Below the pieces are notes generated by a model that searched no databases, was not told the DNA's origin, and saw nothing but the letters and a program-made list of their open reading frames with translations. This document shows, piece after piece, positions 44,255 to 57,639 of a DNA stretch of 64,000 bases. Origin of the DNA: Elymus sibiricus (lineage: Eukaryota; Streptophyta; Magnoliopsida; Poales; Poaceae); assembly GCA_039707655.1 (NCBI GenBank), contig CM077667.1, positions 546,944,222 to 547,008,221 of the forward strand, written 5' to 3'. Every line of letters starts with the position of its first letter. The stretch's first letter is position 1. Both the position numbers and the translations under genes were made by a program.

Positions 44255-44270
44255 GCTGGCGCCCTCCGTA
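44255..44270 (+). promoter_or_regulatory. primer-binding site of element E
   Basis: GCTGGCGCCCTCCGTA directly after the LTR; TGGCGCC starts are usual for plant Gypsy primer sites. The first gag-region ATG follows at 44270. Confidence 0.6.
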
Positions 44271-46720
44271 TGGCTGCGCATCTAGCGATTTCCGACGCAG
44301 TTGGATTCATCTCCATCATCATGGTTTTTGGTGGCGAGATCCAATTCGGCTCCTTGAGCTTTGTCGTCGATGATTCGGTGTGGGTACAGGAAGCTCCGCT
44401 GGATGTGGAGGCACTGCCTGTCCGAGGTGCAGCGCACTTCCGCGTTTCTTCATTTGGATTCCTCCTCTAGCAGCTATCGGTTTCGTACCGTGCGACCCCT
44501 CCACTCTCCGCTGGACGCCGACGCAAGCGTTTTGGACGCTCTCGGCTCCAGCACTGGGTGAGGCATGCCGTGGCCCTCCAGGACGCGGCCTTACAAGTGG
44601 CGGCGCTCGAACCCGACAAGCCCGTCCTCGAGATGTTCGCATCACTGCATGAGGACTCCTTCGAAGGGTCTGAGTGCAAGAGCAGCGATCCCGCTGTAGA
44701 CGTTTTTATGACCGGTGACAATCATCGCGGCCTTCCTGGATTTCCTGACAATAGGGACGTCCGCATCAATGCTTCATCTGGGCGCTCCAATGACGGTGTG
44801 GGCGATGCGCGCCAGGGTGATAGCGACCCGTACGTCCTACAGGCTCTCACTCGAGAGCAACAGCAAGAGCTCCGGCGAAGGAGCGATAGGGCGCTATTCA
44901 CTCTGATCACGGAGACGACCCTCGAGGCTCTGGCCTTGGAGGCGACGCGTTAGGCCACCCCGACCGAGCGACAATGCCTTGAAGTGTTGCAGAAATCACT
45001 CGACGATCATGCTCAACAGCAACCTGGTACCAGTCGGCGTCGCAAACAGTTGTTTCCGAACAACTAGGCACAGAGTCACCAGGCGTTGCGCAACCCACTG
45101 TAGAACTTGGCAGCTACGACACGGATTGCCGATTTGATCCAGCCATCTACCTCGGCAGCAGGCAAAGGGATCCGCCAGATCCAGACTCTGTTGAAGACTG
45201 CCTTGGCGTAGAATTCGGTAGTGTCACAGTCCCAAAACAGGATACACAGCAGATCAGTCTAGGCTGATACCGTCCAGTCGGCCCACAGTCCGAGTGCTTC
45301 TGGGAGGTGCAGGGGCCACTATGGAGACCTCAGACATGGACAAATCACTCCCCCACGGCGGTACGACGATTATCACCATGCTCGGACACCTCCACCGAGA
45401 GATATCACGTACGGGCGCTAGCCTTACGATGATAGACGTCCGTATGATGATGATCGGAGGTCCAGTCCTCCCCATCGACCGGGTGGTTACCGTCCATGGG
45501 AACAAGGAATTGGGGGCCATCGAGATCCCCATTATGATGACCTCAGGTCTATCATCACCCAGAACCTGGTAGATAGAGGTCGTGCTAACAGAGGAGATGG
45601 CGAAAGATACCAGCCGAGTGGATCCAGTGCATCAGGTCCGGAGTGATTCAGCAGGTATATCCGCGAGGCCAGCATTCCAGTGAACTTCAGGTTGGCCACT
45701 GGGATCGGCAAATTCACTGGCGAGTCAACGCCAGATACTTTGTTGGAAGATTACCGAGTGGCTGTTCAGATTGGCCGCGACGACGACAATGTGGCCATGA
45801 AGCACTTGCCCTTGATCCTGGAAGGGTCGGCGAGAGCCTGGCTCAATCAGCTTCCCCCAGGCAATATCTACTACTGGGACGATCTCGCCCGAGTGTTTAT
45901 CAAGACATTTGAAGGAAGGTACAAGCGGACGGGTGGTTTAGTTGAGCTGCAACACTGTGTGCAGAAGAACAACGAGACTCTCCTTGAGTACATTCAACGT
46001 TGGACCACTCTACACAACACGGTGGAAAATGTCAGTGAACATCAAGCCATCTACGCCTTCAAGGCTGGAATCAAATATCGAGAGCTCATTCTAAAATTCG
46101 GTCCGACTAAGACCCCGACCCTGAGTCGGGTGATGGAAATCGCCAGTCGGTACGCGATTGGCAAGGAGGAAGACCGATTGCGCAATGGCAAAGGGCGTGC
46201 AGCATAGCCCCAGCAGGCTAGGAACAATGCCAATCGGAAGCAAAAGCGCAAGGCCGATGCGCCCGAGAGCTCTGAAGCTACGGCCCTGGCCGTGCAAGGG
46301 AAAAACAAGGGACCTTCGAAACAAAAGGAGTGGACCCCTAAGAAAAAGAGCACGTCTGGTAGCGACATCCTCGACCAACCGTGTCAGATTCATACAAAGA
46401 AAGATGAAGAGGGCAATTTGATTCTGCCCAAGCACACCACTCGGGAGTGTCCACTCCTTAAACAGGCAATACAAGGAGATCCTTCCAAGGACAAGGATCG
46501 GGACGATGATGACATGGGGAAGCAGCATGCCTCCGGGTTCCCGAACATCGAGAAGGTGCTGATGATTTTTGCTGACGTCGAGTGTAAGTGGAATTTAAAG
46601 GTCATCAATCGGGAGGTGAATATGGCCATGCCTACTACCACCAAGTTCTTGTTCTGGGCTCATACGCCCATAACCTTTGATGAGTCGGATCACCCGGCTT
46701 ACATACCGACCCCTGGGTAG
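44270..46720 (+). pseudogene. gag of element E, broken
   Basis: A long, decayed 5' gag region (44270-45660) with open pieces at 44270-44470 and 44558-44953 is followed by the recognisable capsid domain at 45680-46207 (FTGESTPDTLLEDYRV, NVAMKHLPLILEGSARAWL, FEGRYKRTGG; retrotransposon gag PF03732 type). It continues in the same frame past a stop at 46205-46207 to 46292-46720 (basic linker, TRECPLLKQAI in place of a complete zinc knuckle). Stops and frame changes exclude a full-length Gag. Confidence 0.8.
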
Positions 46721-46759
46721 CAGGCACTTGTGGTGGATCCAGTCGTAGAAGGTGTCTGA

Positions 46760-49700
46760 TTGAGCAAGGTCCTAATGGATGGAGGCAGCGGACTGAACAT
46801 CATCTACGCTGACACTCTGACGGCTATGGGCATTTCGATGTCCAAATTGAGCAAGAGCAGCATGCAGTTTCATGGGATAATCCCCGGGAAGAAAGCCAAG
46901 TCACTCGGACAAGTCCCCCTGGAGGTCATATTCGGCGACAAGCGCAACTTCAGAAAAGAGATGTTGACGTTTGAGGTGGTGGATTTCCACAGTGCCTACC
47001 ACGCGATCCTGGGTAGGCCCGCCTACGCACGATTCATGGTCAAACCATGTTACGTGTATCTCAAGCTCAAGATGCCAGGGCCGAATGGAGTGATCACTGT
47101 CACTAGAAATCGCCAGAGGGCCAAAGAGTGCTTACAAAAAGGCTCGGTTATTACCGACGAGCAAATGGCTGTTGTAGAGCTTGAAGAGTACAAAAAGAAT
47201 GTTGATCCGAGTGAGTTGCTCCAATTGAAGAAGCCAGCTATCAATTCAGCATTCCAGTCAGCTGGCGAGACCAAACAGGTTCACATTCATCCAGAAGACC
47301 ACCAACATTTCCACCACAATCGACGGCAAATAGGAAGCCGAGCTCATCCAGTTCCTCCGTGAGAACTGGGACATCTTTGCATGAAAGCCTTCTGACATGC
47401 CGGGTGTGCCCAGGGAGCTAGCTGAGCACCGACTTCGTGTCGATCCGAAGATGAGGCCCGTGAAAGAATACCTTCGACGCTCCTCTATAGAGAAGCGCAA
47501 GGTGATTGGCGAGGAGATCGCGCGACTCTTAGCCGCCGAATTCATCCGTGACATCTACAACTCCGAGTGGCTCGCCAATGTCATCATGGTGCCCAAGAAA
47601 AACAACACCCTTAGGATGTGCATTGACTTCAAGCACATCAATCGGTCATGTCCCAAAGATCACTTTCCTCTACCCCACATAGACCAAATAGTGGACTCTA
47701 CTGCGGGATGCGAGCGTTTGTGTTTTCCGGATGCGTACTCCGGGTACCACCAGATCCGAATGTACGGCCCTGACGAAATAAAAATGGCCTTCATCACCCC
47801 ATTCGGGTGTTTTTGTTACATCACGATGCCATTCGGACTCAAAAATACAGGGGCTACATTCCAACACATGATTCAGAAGTGCTTATAGAAGCAAATCAGT
47901 CAGAACGTGGAGGCCTATATGGATGACATCATGGTCAAGTCTAGCAAAGGTTCCGACCTCCTTGCTGACCTCGCCGAAACCTTCGCAAACCTGCACAGAT
48001 ACGAGATCAAGCTGAATCCTGCCAAGTGTACTTCCGGGGTCCCCGCCGGGAAGTTGCTCGGTTTCCTCATTTCCGAACGAGGTATCGACGCCAACCCCGA
48101 GAAGATCGGTGCCATAATCCAAATGAAGGAACCAGAGTGTCTCCATGATGTCCATAGGTTCACAGGTTGCCATGCAGCCCTAAGTAGATTCATATCACGA
48201 CTCGGTGAGAAGGCCCTGCCTCTCTACTGACTCATGAAAAAATCTAACAGGTTCGAGTGGACGAATGAAGCACAAGCCGCATTCGACGAGCTCAAGACCT
48301 TGATGTCCACCCTGCCGCTGCTTGCTACTCCGAGCTGTCGGGAGCCTTTACTCCTTAACTTTGCAGCTACTGGCCAGGTGGTCAGCACGGTGCTCATAGT
48401 TGAGCGTGAGGAATAAGGCAAAGAACTGAAGGTTCAAAGGCCAGTCTACTATATCTCCGAAGCGCTGACCCCTTCCAAGCAAAGGTACCCGCACTATCAG
48501 AGGTTTGTATACGGTATTTACCTGACTGCAAAGAAGGTTGCTCACTACTTCCAAGAGCATTCGGTCACGGTGGTTAGTGACGCTCCCCTGTCAGAGATTG
48601 TGAATAATAGAGACGCCACCGGTTGAGTGGCCAAATGGGCCATTGAACTCCTTCCCTTGAACATCAAGTTTGAAGCCAAAAAACGAATCAAGTCACAAGC
48701 CTTGGTTGATTTCCTGGCTGAGTGGACTGAACACCAGCAGCCGGCCCTGAGCCTCCCCGAACATTGGACTATGTTCTTCGATGGAACCAAGATGCTCAAT
48801 TGTTCGGGAGCTGGAGTAGTCCTTGTTTCCCCCAGAGGAGAGAGACTCAGCTACGTATTGGCAATCCACTTTGATTCCTCCAACAATGAGGCAGATTATG
48901 AAGCTCTTCTCTATGGGTTACGTATGGCCATCTCTCTTGGCATCCGCCGACTGATGGTGTACGGTGACTCAGATTTGGTGGTCAATCAAGTCCTGAACGA
49001 ATGGGACATTCGGAGTCCAGCCATGACAGGTTACTGCAACACAGTCAGGAAGCTAGAAAAGAACTTTAAAGGATTGGAACTGCACCACATCCCGAGAATC
49101 AAGAACCAGGCGGCTGACGACCTAGCTAAGATCGATTCCACTCGAAGAGAAGTCCCAAAAAATGTGTTCCTTGAGCACTTGCATTCACCATCAATCAGGG
49201 AAGACCCCTTTGTGGAGGAGTGCCTACAACCAGTCGGGCCAAGCGATCCGACTGAGATCAAAATACCAGCAGTGGTGGATTTAGTCCATGAGGTCCTAGT
49301 GATCATCCCCGAATGGACTAAACCCTACATAGCATACCTGCTCAGGCAGGAACTTCCGAGGGATGAGGTCGAAGCCCGATAGATCGTCCGCCGATAAAAG
49401 GCATACCCCGTGATGGGTGATCAGCTCTACAAGAAGCGTGCCTCCGGTGTCACTTAGAGGTGCATTTCATCGGAAGAAGGATAACAGATATTGTAGGAAA
49501 TTCACTCAGGAACCTGCGGGCACCTCGCGTCCTCTCAGACGCCAACCAGTCGCACAAGCCAGCATCCGCGCAAAAGGCGATTCCCCTCACTTGGCCATTC
49601 GCCGTGTGGGGACTGGATATGGTCGGCCATTTAGGACTGGAACCAGCGGATTTACCCATTTGCTGGTGGTTGTGGACAAATTCACAAAATGGATTGAAGC

Positions 49701-50433
49701 AAAGCCTATAAAAGACCTGGACTCGAACACGGCGATCGGGTTCATGAAGAACATAATATTCCAATTAGGGGTCCCTCATAGCATTATCACGAACAACGGA
49801 TCAAACTTTGATTCGGAAGAATTCCACGAGTTCTGCTACACCCAGGGCACTCGGGTCAATTACCCGCAGTCGAACGACCAGGTAGAGCGAGCGAATGGAA
49901 TGATACTCCAAGGGATGAAGCCCCACCTGATGCGTGATTTGAAATACGCTACAGGAGCCTGGGTCACTGAGCTGCCATTGGTTCTCTGGCGTATATTGAC
50001 GACTCCAAACAAATCAACAAATCGCACTCTGTTCTTCATGGTCAACGGATCCGAAGCTGTTCTTCCGAGTGACCTCCTACACAATTCCTCCCGAGTGGAA
50101 CTATATTCGGAGGCAGACGCTGAAGAGGTTGGGCAGGATGGACTCGACCTCCTCGAAGAGGAACGTGAGCTAGCACTCAACAGGTCGATTGCTTATCAAG
50201 AAGACTTGAGGCACTACCATAGCAGGCAAGTTAGAGGACGCTCCTTCCAAGAAGGCGACCTAGTCCTCCGACAGTATCAGAAGAAGCCACATAAGCTAGC
50301 CCCGCCATGGCAGGGCCCTTATGCAATCTCAAAGGTCCTCAATAACGGAGCCTACAGGCTCTACAACATCGCAAATAACGCAGAAGAGCCCCGTGCTTGG
50401 AATGCTGACCTTTTACGCAAGTTCTACACTTAG
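46760..50433 (+). pseudogene. pol of element E: protease, RT, RNase H, integrase; broken
   Basis: Aspartic protease at 46760-47362 (LMDGGSGLNIIYADTL). A frame change, then RT at 47397-48230 (FCYITMPFGLKNTGATF, YMDDIMVKSS about 47918) with stops at 47886 and 48228. RT thumb/RNase H continues to 48626 with stops at 48414 and 48624. A second RNase H-like domain lies at 48627-49382 (FDGTKM, NNEADYEALL, YGDSDLVVNQV). Integrase from about 49420, frameshifted in its zinc-binding part, is open to 50433 (VVVDKFTKWIEAKP, NDQVERANGMI, LVLRQYQKKPHKLAPPWQGP). The second catalytic Asp of integrase is Asn (IITNNGSNF instead of TDNGSNF). Not functional. Confidence 0.88.
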
Positions 50434-50594
50434 ACTAATGCATTGTGACAATTATCCCGAGTGATGTTTGATGAATAAAAGTCTCACTTTTCTTGTATTT
50501 CATCAAATATGGCCAAACGCCATGATTCACTCCAGTGAAGCAAAATGCGCAGGAACTAAACCACTCCCAGTGGGTGAGGACTTAGCTATGAACC

Positions 50595-51500
50595 AGAATT
50601 CGCCTAAGTTAAAACTCGGTCGAGTGAGGACTAGAGCCTCACTCGGAGAGTTAGCTGCGAACCAGAATTTGCCTAAGTTAAAACTCAGCCGAGTGAGGAC
50701 AAGAGCCTCACTCAAAGGCTTAGCCGCGAACTAGAATTTGCCTCCGAGTGAGGACAAGAGCCTCACTCGAAGGCTTAGCCGTGAACCAGAATTCGCCTAA
50801 GTTAAAACTCAGCCGAGTGAGGACAAGCGCCTCACTCGGGGGCTTAGCCGCGAACCAGAATTCGCCTAAGTTAAAACTCAGCCAAGTGAGGACAAGCACC
50901 TCACTCGGGGGCTTAGCGGCGAACCAAAAATCGCCTAAGTTAAAACTCAGCCGAGTGAGGACAAGAGCCTCACTCGGGGGCTTAGCCGCGAACCAGAATT
51001 CGCCTAAGTTAAAAATCAGCCGAGTGAGGACAAGAGCCTCACTCGGGGGCTTAGCCGCGAACCAGAATTCGCCTAAGTGAAAACTCAGCCGAGTGAGGAC
51101 AAGAGCCTCACTCGGGGGCTTAGCCGCGAACTAGAATTCGCCTAAGTTAAAACTCAGCCAAGTGAGGACAAGAGCCTCACTCGGAGGCTTAGCCGCGAAC
51201 CAGAATTCGCCTAAGTTAAAACTCAGCCGAGTGAGGACAAGAGCCTCACTCGGGGGCTTCGCCGTGAACCAGAATTTGCCTAAGTTAAAACTCAGTCGAG
51301 TGAGCACAAGAGCCTCACTCGAGGGCTTAGCCGCGAACCAGAATTCACCTATGTTAAAACTCGGCCGAGTGAGGACAAGAGCCTCACTCGGGGGACTTAG
51401 CAGTGAACCAGAATTCGCCTAAGTTAAAACTCATCCGAGTGAGGACAAGCGCCTCACTCGGGGGCTTAGCTGTGAACCAGAATTCGCCTAAGTCAAATGA
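50595..51500 (+). repeat. 69-bp satellite-like tandem repeat in the 3' region of element E
   Basis: About 13 units of CCTAAGTTAAAACTCAGCCG...GAACCAGAATTCG, period 69 bp (starts at about 50603, 50672, one shortened unit at 50741, then 50796, 50865, 50934 and so on to 51487). Each unit holds GAGTGAGGAC...CCTCACTC, an inverted pair. Hypervariable tandem repeats in the 3' UTR of Tat-lineage elements have been described as seeds of satellite DNA. Because 69 is a multiple of three, long open frames arise here without being genes. Confidence 0.93.
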
Positions 51501-51623
51501 AACAATCCAACAAACAAAGGCAAATATTCAACTGATCAAAGCCAAAAGGTTGTTTGACTGAATTAAGACCAAAAGAACAAGTAGCATGAGCCCAAAGCTC
51601 AAGAAAGTTTTAAGAGTACATCA

Positions 51624-53691
51624 TGTTGGGGAACGCGACAGAAAACAAAAAAAATCGGTACAGCGAGCACGCCCAGGATCACTATGGAGATGCATACATG
51701 GTTTGATCTGATCGTTACCGACGCGTAGCGCAGCGGAAGTAGAGTCGATGTAGATCTGTGGTGCAGATCCCCGCAGCTAGGATTTACAACCTCCCAACCG
51801 CGAGGATGTACTCCCTCGTCGGACAGCCCTTCGGGAGGCGGTCGGACAGTCCCTCGGACGATGTCACGGACAGCCCTTCGGGAAGACCCTCGGAACTCGA
51901 ACGGTAACCCGGACAGCCCTTCGGGAAGACCCTCAGAACTCGAACGGTAACACGGACAGCTCTTTGGGAGGACCCTCGAACAGCCCCTCGGGCAAAAGAT
52001 CGAAACTACGACCTCTCTACAGAGTTGCACACATAAGGTGTCACCTATCCGGCAGGGCTTCGCCGTCCAGAACGAGTTCCCACCGGAACCCAGACAGCCT
52101 TTTGGCTCTACAGAACTATTTCGCTGGGAGGGAGAGAGAAGGCCAGATCATGCATGGCATTTGTATGTTGAGAAAGACTGTTAGTGGAGAGGGCATCTCC
52201 ACCTCTATTTATAGGAAAACTAAAGGGGTAGGGTGACACTTGAAATACACAAAATGCCCTTCACAAGGGCACAAAGGTAAAATCAAGTGGGCAGCCCTAA
52301 TCCTTCCATGTCCTCCCTAGATCTTTTGTGAAGATATTTGTGGAAGGCCAACTTCCAACCATAACCATAAATGCATTTTCACTATTCACGAAACCAATTT
52401 TTCGTGACCGATAAATCCGAAAATATTTCTATGGGTCCTAGAATAATTCTAGTACCCACCAAAACAATTCTCGACACGTTCTGAAACATTTTTAGATTAG
52501 TAACTTTCATCTGTGAAAAGCAACCAAAGCGGTTCCGGCAGTCCGGAACATTTCCGGTTTTTGTCTCCGAAAAATCCCAGAAGTTACCAGAACAATTCGG
52601 GTACCCTCCAATAATTTCCAGGAGCGTGCCACAACCAATTTGACTTAATGGTATACTCCAAAACAACTTTTCGGTTTTACCGAAACTCTTCCGGTGTTCT
52701 CTCTCCGGAACTCTTCCGTTGTCTCCGAAACTTTTCCGGTGATTTTCTCTCAGACTCCCTGTCTAGTATTCAGCAGATAGATGACCCTTAAGCGTGTGAC
52801 CCTATAGGTTCGGTGAAGCATAGACATGACCGGAACATCTTTCCGATCAATGATTAACATCGGAGCCGTGGACACCCATATTGACCCCTATACCCACACG
52901 AATAAATATTCGAGTGAACCTCCAGTTGCCGTGTGCTATTCATGTTGCTTCGCGATATGTTACAAACACCCGAGGTGAGATTTATCGGCATCCCCGTGAA
53001 TCAACACTTGTCCACTATGCCAGTTACCTCGTTATCGGTATTGTTCTCTTTTCTCGTTTCCGCGTTCCGGCATCCCCGTGATCAAATCACACTGTGTCTG
53101 GACAGATGATGATGGATACCGTAACACCGAGAGGGCCCGAGAATATCTCTCCATCGTCGGAGGAGCAAATCCCAATCTTGAGCTACCAAGTTACTTGTCT
53201 TACTTTTCCGTGAACCCGTAAGCCGCCGTAATAGCCACCCTTGTACAGATGACGTTTAACAAACCCCAAAGTTCACGAAGCAAGTACGAAGGAACTCGAT
53301 ACTCTCATGGTCTAAGGAATTATGCAAACGTTAACTTTCTCTGTGTTATTTACCATTAACTTGTGACGAATGTATCTCATAGCATAACATCAATTTGGGT
53401 CGATTCAACACAAATGTTCTTCTAACATTGTGCCCTCAAAGTTGCCGGCATAGTCATGCCCATGATCAGGAAAACAGAACCATCATGCAACACTTGAGCT
53501 AGTCTTAGAGGCATGACTAGGAATACTATTTATCGTTTATGATTCCACACGTGCATATGAGTCTTCCTCCGAGCCTCGTGGTTATTGTAGACTCGAGAAC
53601 CATAGCAGTTATAGCATGGAATATAAACTTAATCAAGAACATGGGGATAAATAATAACATTTATTATTGCCTCTAGGGCATATCTCCTACA
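51624..53691 (-). repeat. 3' LTR of element F (2068 bp)
   Basis: Starts TGTTGGGGAACGCGACAG and ends GGGCATATCTCCTACA. TATAAATA (minus strand) at 52206-52213. By eye, differences from the right LTR are scattered single bases, a few per cent at most. Confidence 0.93.
51820..51990. repeat. 43-bp direct repeats inside LTR F
   Basis: GGACAGCCCTTCGGGAAGAC units at 51868, 51911 and 51954 (period 43), with further GGACAG-CCCTCGG half units before and after. The same array is in the right LTR at about 59205-59380. Confidence 0.85.
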
Positions 53692-56600
53692 GACTCCCAC
53701 TTGCACTAGAGTCAATAATCTAGTCAATGCTAATGCACTTTACACCTATGGCATACTGGTGTAAATTATGCTTCGCTTGTGGTATAGCCTGATGTCCAAC
53801 GGATCTGACAACTTCAGTTCCGTGTGTATCTTTGCATATCCTCACGTTTTCACGCTTTCACAAAATTCATATTTTGTGTGGACTTGGCTTTGTAACCTTG
53901 ATTCCTCAGACTGAGCTATGGAGCAACTATCTTCAATAGTGATCCATTGACCAAAGCCTTCTTGGAACCATACTAAGTTCATGAATGAACTATACGATTC
54001 AACATCTTCTTTGTCACTTCTAAAGCGTCAACATACTTAACCTTTGTTATAGAATTCACCACAGTAACCTGTTTGGAACAATTCCAACTCACTGTGCCAC
54101 CGTATTCTGTATTACACAAAACCTTAACTTAAATCGAAAATCGCATGGACCATTGATGAAGACTGTATTGATGTAATTACTTACAAAGAGCACTTCATGA
54201 TCTCTGCTTGCGAGAAAACATGTCATAAGTGCTACTTTAGTACTCAATGACATTTTTCACTGTTGTCCTATGATCAGAACTTTGATCACTTTGGTATCTG
54301 TACTCGCAACAGTTTGCGAGTATCAGACATATCTGGTTGTTTTACATACCATGGAATACATGATTAATCCAAACACAGAGGTGTGTGGAATATCCATCAT
54401 GTATTTTGCTCATCAGTGTTTTTAGGACACTGAGTCTTGCAAAAACTATTTCCATGTGACTTGTCAATATGTATTTTTGCTTAGCCCCATTAGGCTAAAC
54501 CATTTTAGCACGCTAAACCATTTTAGCACCTTGTCAACATGTATTTTTGCTTAGCCCCATTAGGCAAATCTATCTCCATAGATCATTATGCCTAATTGCA
54601 AGGCTATTTAGCCCAAGCACTTCATCGAAAAACTATTTTCAAATGAAGTTCTAATTCGTGTCAAGAAATTTATATTATTTCCAATTTAACAATGTGTCAA
54701 GCACACAAGGTTTTTAGAAATATTATTATGCTCCCACTTACTTTCTTGTAACCACAAGCATCTTCGTTATCCATTGATGAAAAACAAACTCTTTTGACCA
54801 TTTCATCAAAACGAAGATTCCAACTCCATTTTGCTCTCTTCTATCCATTGTTGGAACTCTGAAGTTTGCACATTCACTAGCATCCTCTGGATCGACAAAA
54901 TACTTTGGACTGTATCACATACAAGTCCCAGTTTGTATTCCCATTTCATGGAAATTCTTTCGTCATCCAGGTTTCATATCTCATGATTGAAATATGTATT
55001 AATTGCTAGTTTAACCCGAACCGACTTTTAGCATCGCTACGGCGAGACAATCTCATCGTAGTCAACTACTTGAACTTGTTATTGCAACAAGTCGAGCTTT
55101 ATGGATAAAACATTTTATCCACATCAGTTTATAGTTCCATAAATATTCGTTAGACTCCAAGTCTTTCGAAGGGTTTATCAATATATAATCTTGAGTCATT
55201 CATATGGAAACTATCTTGGATTATATTGGCATTTAGCCAATTCCGGAGTCAGGGCCCATCATTGCTTCCTTGATCATTGTAGGTATACTGTTGTCTAACA
55301 ACAATATCTCGTTTGCGCACCTGAGAGGTTTGCATGAGTTTTGCCTACGTGGTTCAGCTGCAAGTTCGACCGAAGTCCATACATGTCATGTAGAGGCTTC
55401 CGTATCAGTCGCAGTAGGAAACTCTGGAATCACTTCCAAGGTTCCTTTCCTTTGATCTGATGACGAAGATACTGTTATCTCATCGAGTTGCACTGTCCTC
55501 TCACTCACCTTTTTGCAAGAACCATTCTCTTTAAAAGCATACCGTTCTTTGTGGCAAAACCCTTTGCCTCGGTATAGTGGTGGGGGAATACCCAATTACT
55601 TGGGATAACCTACAAAGTAGCACTTGTCTGATTTGGGATAGGTTTGTAAATATTTTACACAAGCCACATATTCCAAATGTTAAGAAAAGATATAACACGG
55701 TTGGGCGTACCAAACCATGGCGTCATTTCAACAGACCTGATGGCGCTCTTTTCAGTGTAAAAGCCGCAGTCTCTAAAGCATTACTTTTAAAAGGGATAAT
55801 GGCAAATTGATTTATGTCATCTTTGATCTTACCATGTCATAAATGGTTTGATTACATCTTCACGGACATTCCACTCACAGTGGTGTTCCGGGAGGTGCAA
55901 GTTATGAAAACTCTTTTCACAACTCATCAGACATTCGCTAAACTTGTAACTCAAAATATTCCTTTCGGCAATCTAATTGTAGAAACATAATTTTCTTGTT
56001 ACAATAATTTCTACTTCATTTTTGAAAACCTTTTGAATGATTTCAAAAGATCCAGACTTACGTCTCATCAAGTAAATATCCATATATCTACTTGAGTCAT
56101 TTCAGAAGATAGACAAATCCACTGCCAGCAACAACATTTATCGGACTACACACATCAAAATGTATGATCACCAATAAGTTTGTTGCTCGTTCCTTATGGC
56201 CTATGAACAGTATTTCACTCACTTCACTTTTCGGAGGAAAGTTGCAAGTGTCAGATGATTCATAATCAAACGACTTCAAAATCCATCATTATGGAATTTC
56301 TCCATGCGGGTTTCTCCAATGTGACCAAATGCAGTGCCACACATATGTGGTATTCTTTTAGTCTTGCGACATTTAGCATCAGTGTTATGGATGTATCATA
56401 TTACCATTAATATTCATAACATACATCCCATCCTTGATGGATGCATGGCCCTTATGTTATTCATGATACTGAACAACAATTGTTCTTTTATGAACAACAC
56501 TTTTGCAAAAAACATTATGCAAATGGGCTAGAGTGTGTAAATCTCTAAAATGAATTATGAAAGTAAATCCAGAGGTAATGTATTAATATCAATATTCATA

Positions 56601-57628
56601 ACATACATCTCATTCATAATGAAAGTATGGCCCTTATGTTATTCATAACACCGAACATTAAAAGTTCTCTTTATGAACAACCTTCCTGCAAGATATTTTA
56701 TGCAATGGGCTAGAGTGTGTAAAACTCTAAAATGAATTATGAAAATAAATACAAACGGTAATACACCGATGGAAGGTATAGTAACTTTTACTATGTTCCC
56801 AGTGCGTATCTAAACCTCATTACTGGCAAGTCTTTTAGGCCGTAGTAGTTCTTGTATCGAGTTGCAACAGAATGGAACCGAGCGGGTATTCTGGTGATCG
56901 AAGGTCAATCACAATACCCAAGAATCAGTGACTAACAGTTTAATCACAGTTCCCAAGAACTGTTTCTTAGACCAGCCTTCCAAACATCAATAACTTGTAT
57001 GACATTCATACATGAGCTGGATATTCCAGTCTTCTCTCTATCTGCCTTTATACTTCTAACAGTTTAACTTTCATTCTTTCTCCTACTCTCAGAAGAAGCA
57101 CCCAACTTGAGAGTGGCGTTAGCCCCGGACTTCCTAGGCGTGTAGTTTTACCGACACCCTTAGGACACTTCCTTTCTCTTTCAGTTGTTGTTTTATTCAC
57201 CTTCATTACATGACAGGCGTTCTTCTGGATCCCTCTCTAATCAGTCAAATGCCCAGTAAACACTTTACTAATACTTTGCAAACAAAACATTGCTTTGGAT
57301 ATCTCATATCTTTTAGCCTTTGTTTGTATCTGAAAATAATTTTCAGTTCCATGAATATCACATAACTATCCCAAACTTGTGAAGTTCGGATCTTATGGAA
57401 GCAAACGTATTACACTTGACCGTAACGGAATTCTAGTTTTTGGATCGAAGGACGAGAGTCTCATCATCCATAGCATCAGCGGGAGAATACCGAAAGCATG
57501 CGATAGGACAAAGTCCTTCTCGACACTCTTGAGGACAATCCTCACATTACGTTACCAATCGTAAAGGTTTAACCAGATAAATAACAGCTTATTCAATTTT
57601 TAACAGGGAAGGTGGAAACGCGAGCCAT
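53692..57628 (-). pseudogene. decayed BARE/Angela-like gag-pol of element F
   Basis: Nucleotide resemblance to the better preserved copy at 38432-42398 runs through the block. Examples: TAGCATCGCTACGGCGAGAC (55027) beside TAGCATCGCTACGGGTGAGA (39733), and CTAGCATCCTCTGGATCGAC (54877) beside GTTAGCATCCTTTGGATCGA. The gag start is still readable near 57628 (minus strand ATGGCTCGC). A minus-strand fragment at 56097-56279 recalls the pre-integrase/integrase border (HFDVCSPINVV). Indels and stops have destroyed all long frames. Confidence 0.7.
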
Positions 57629-57639
57629 TATTCTACAAC

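Noticed and set aside
50468..51422. Long plus-strand open frames with repeated NQNSPKLKLSRVRTRASLGG-type sequence
   Set aside because: Produced by the 69-bp tandem repeat, whose length is a multiple of three; no start context or domain.
50595..51500. Regular short repeats considered as a CRISPR array
   Set aside because: Units are contiguous without variable spacers and lie in a plant retrotransposon.
51599..52030. 143-codon minus-strand frame in LTR F, nearly repeated at 59009-59416
   Set aside because: Lies within the LTR and follows the 43-bp repeats; duplicated only because LTRs are duplicated.
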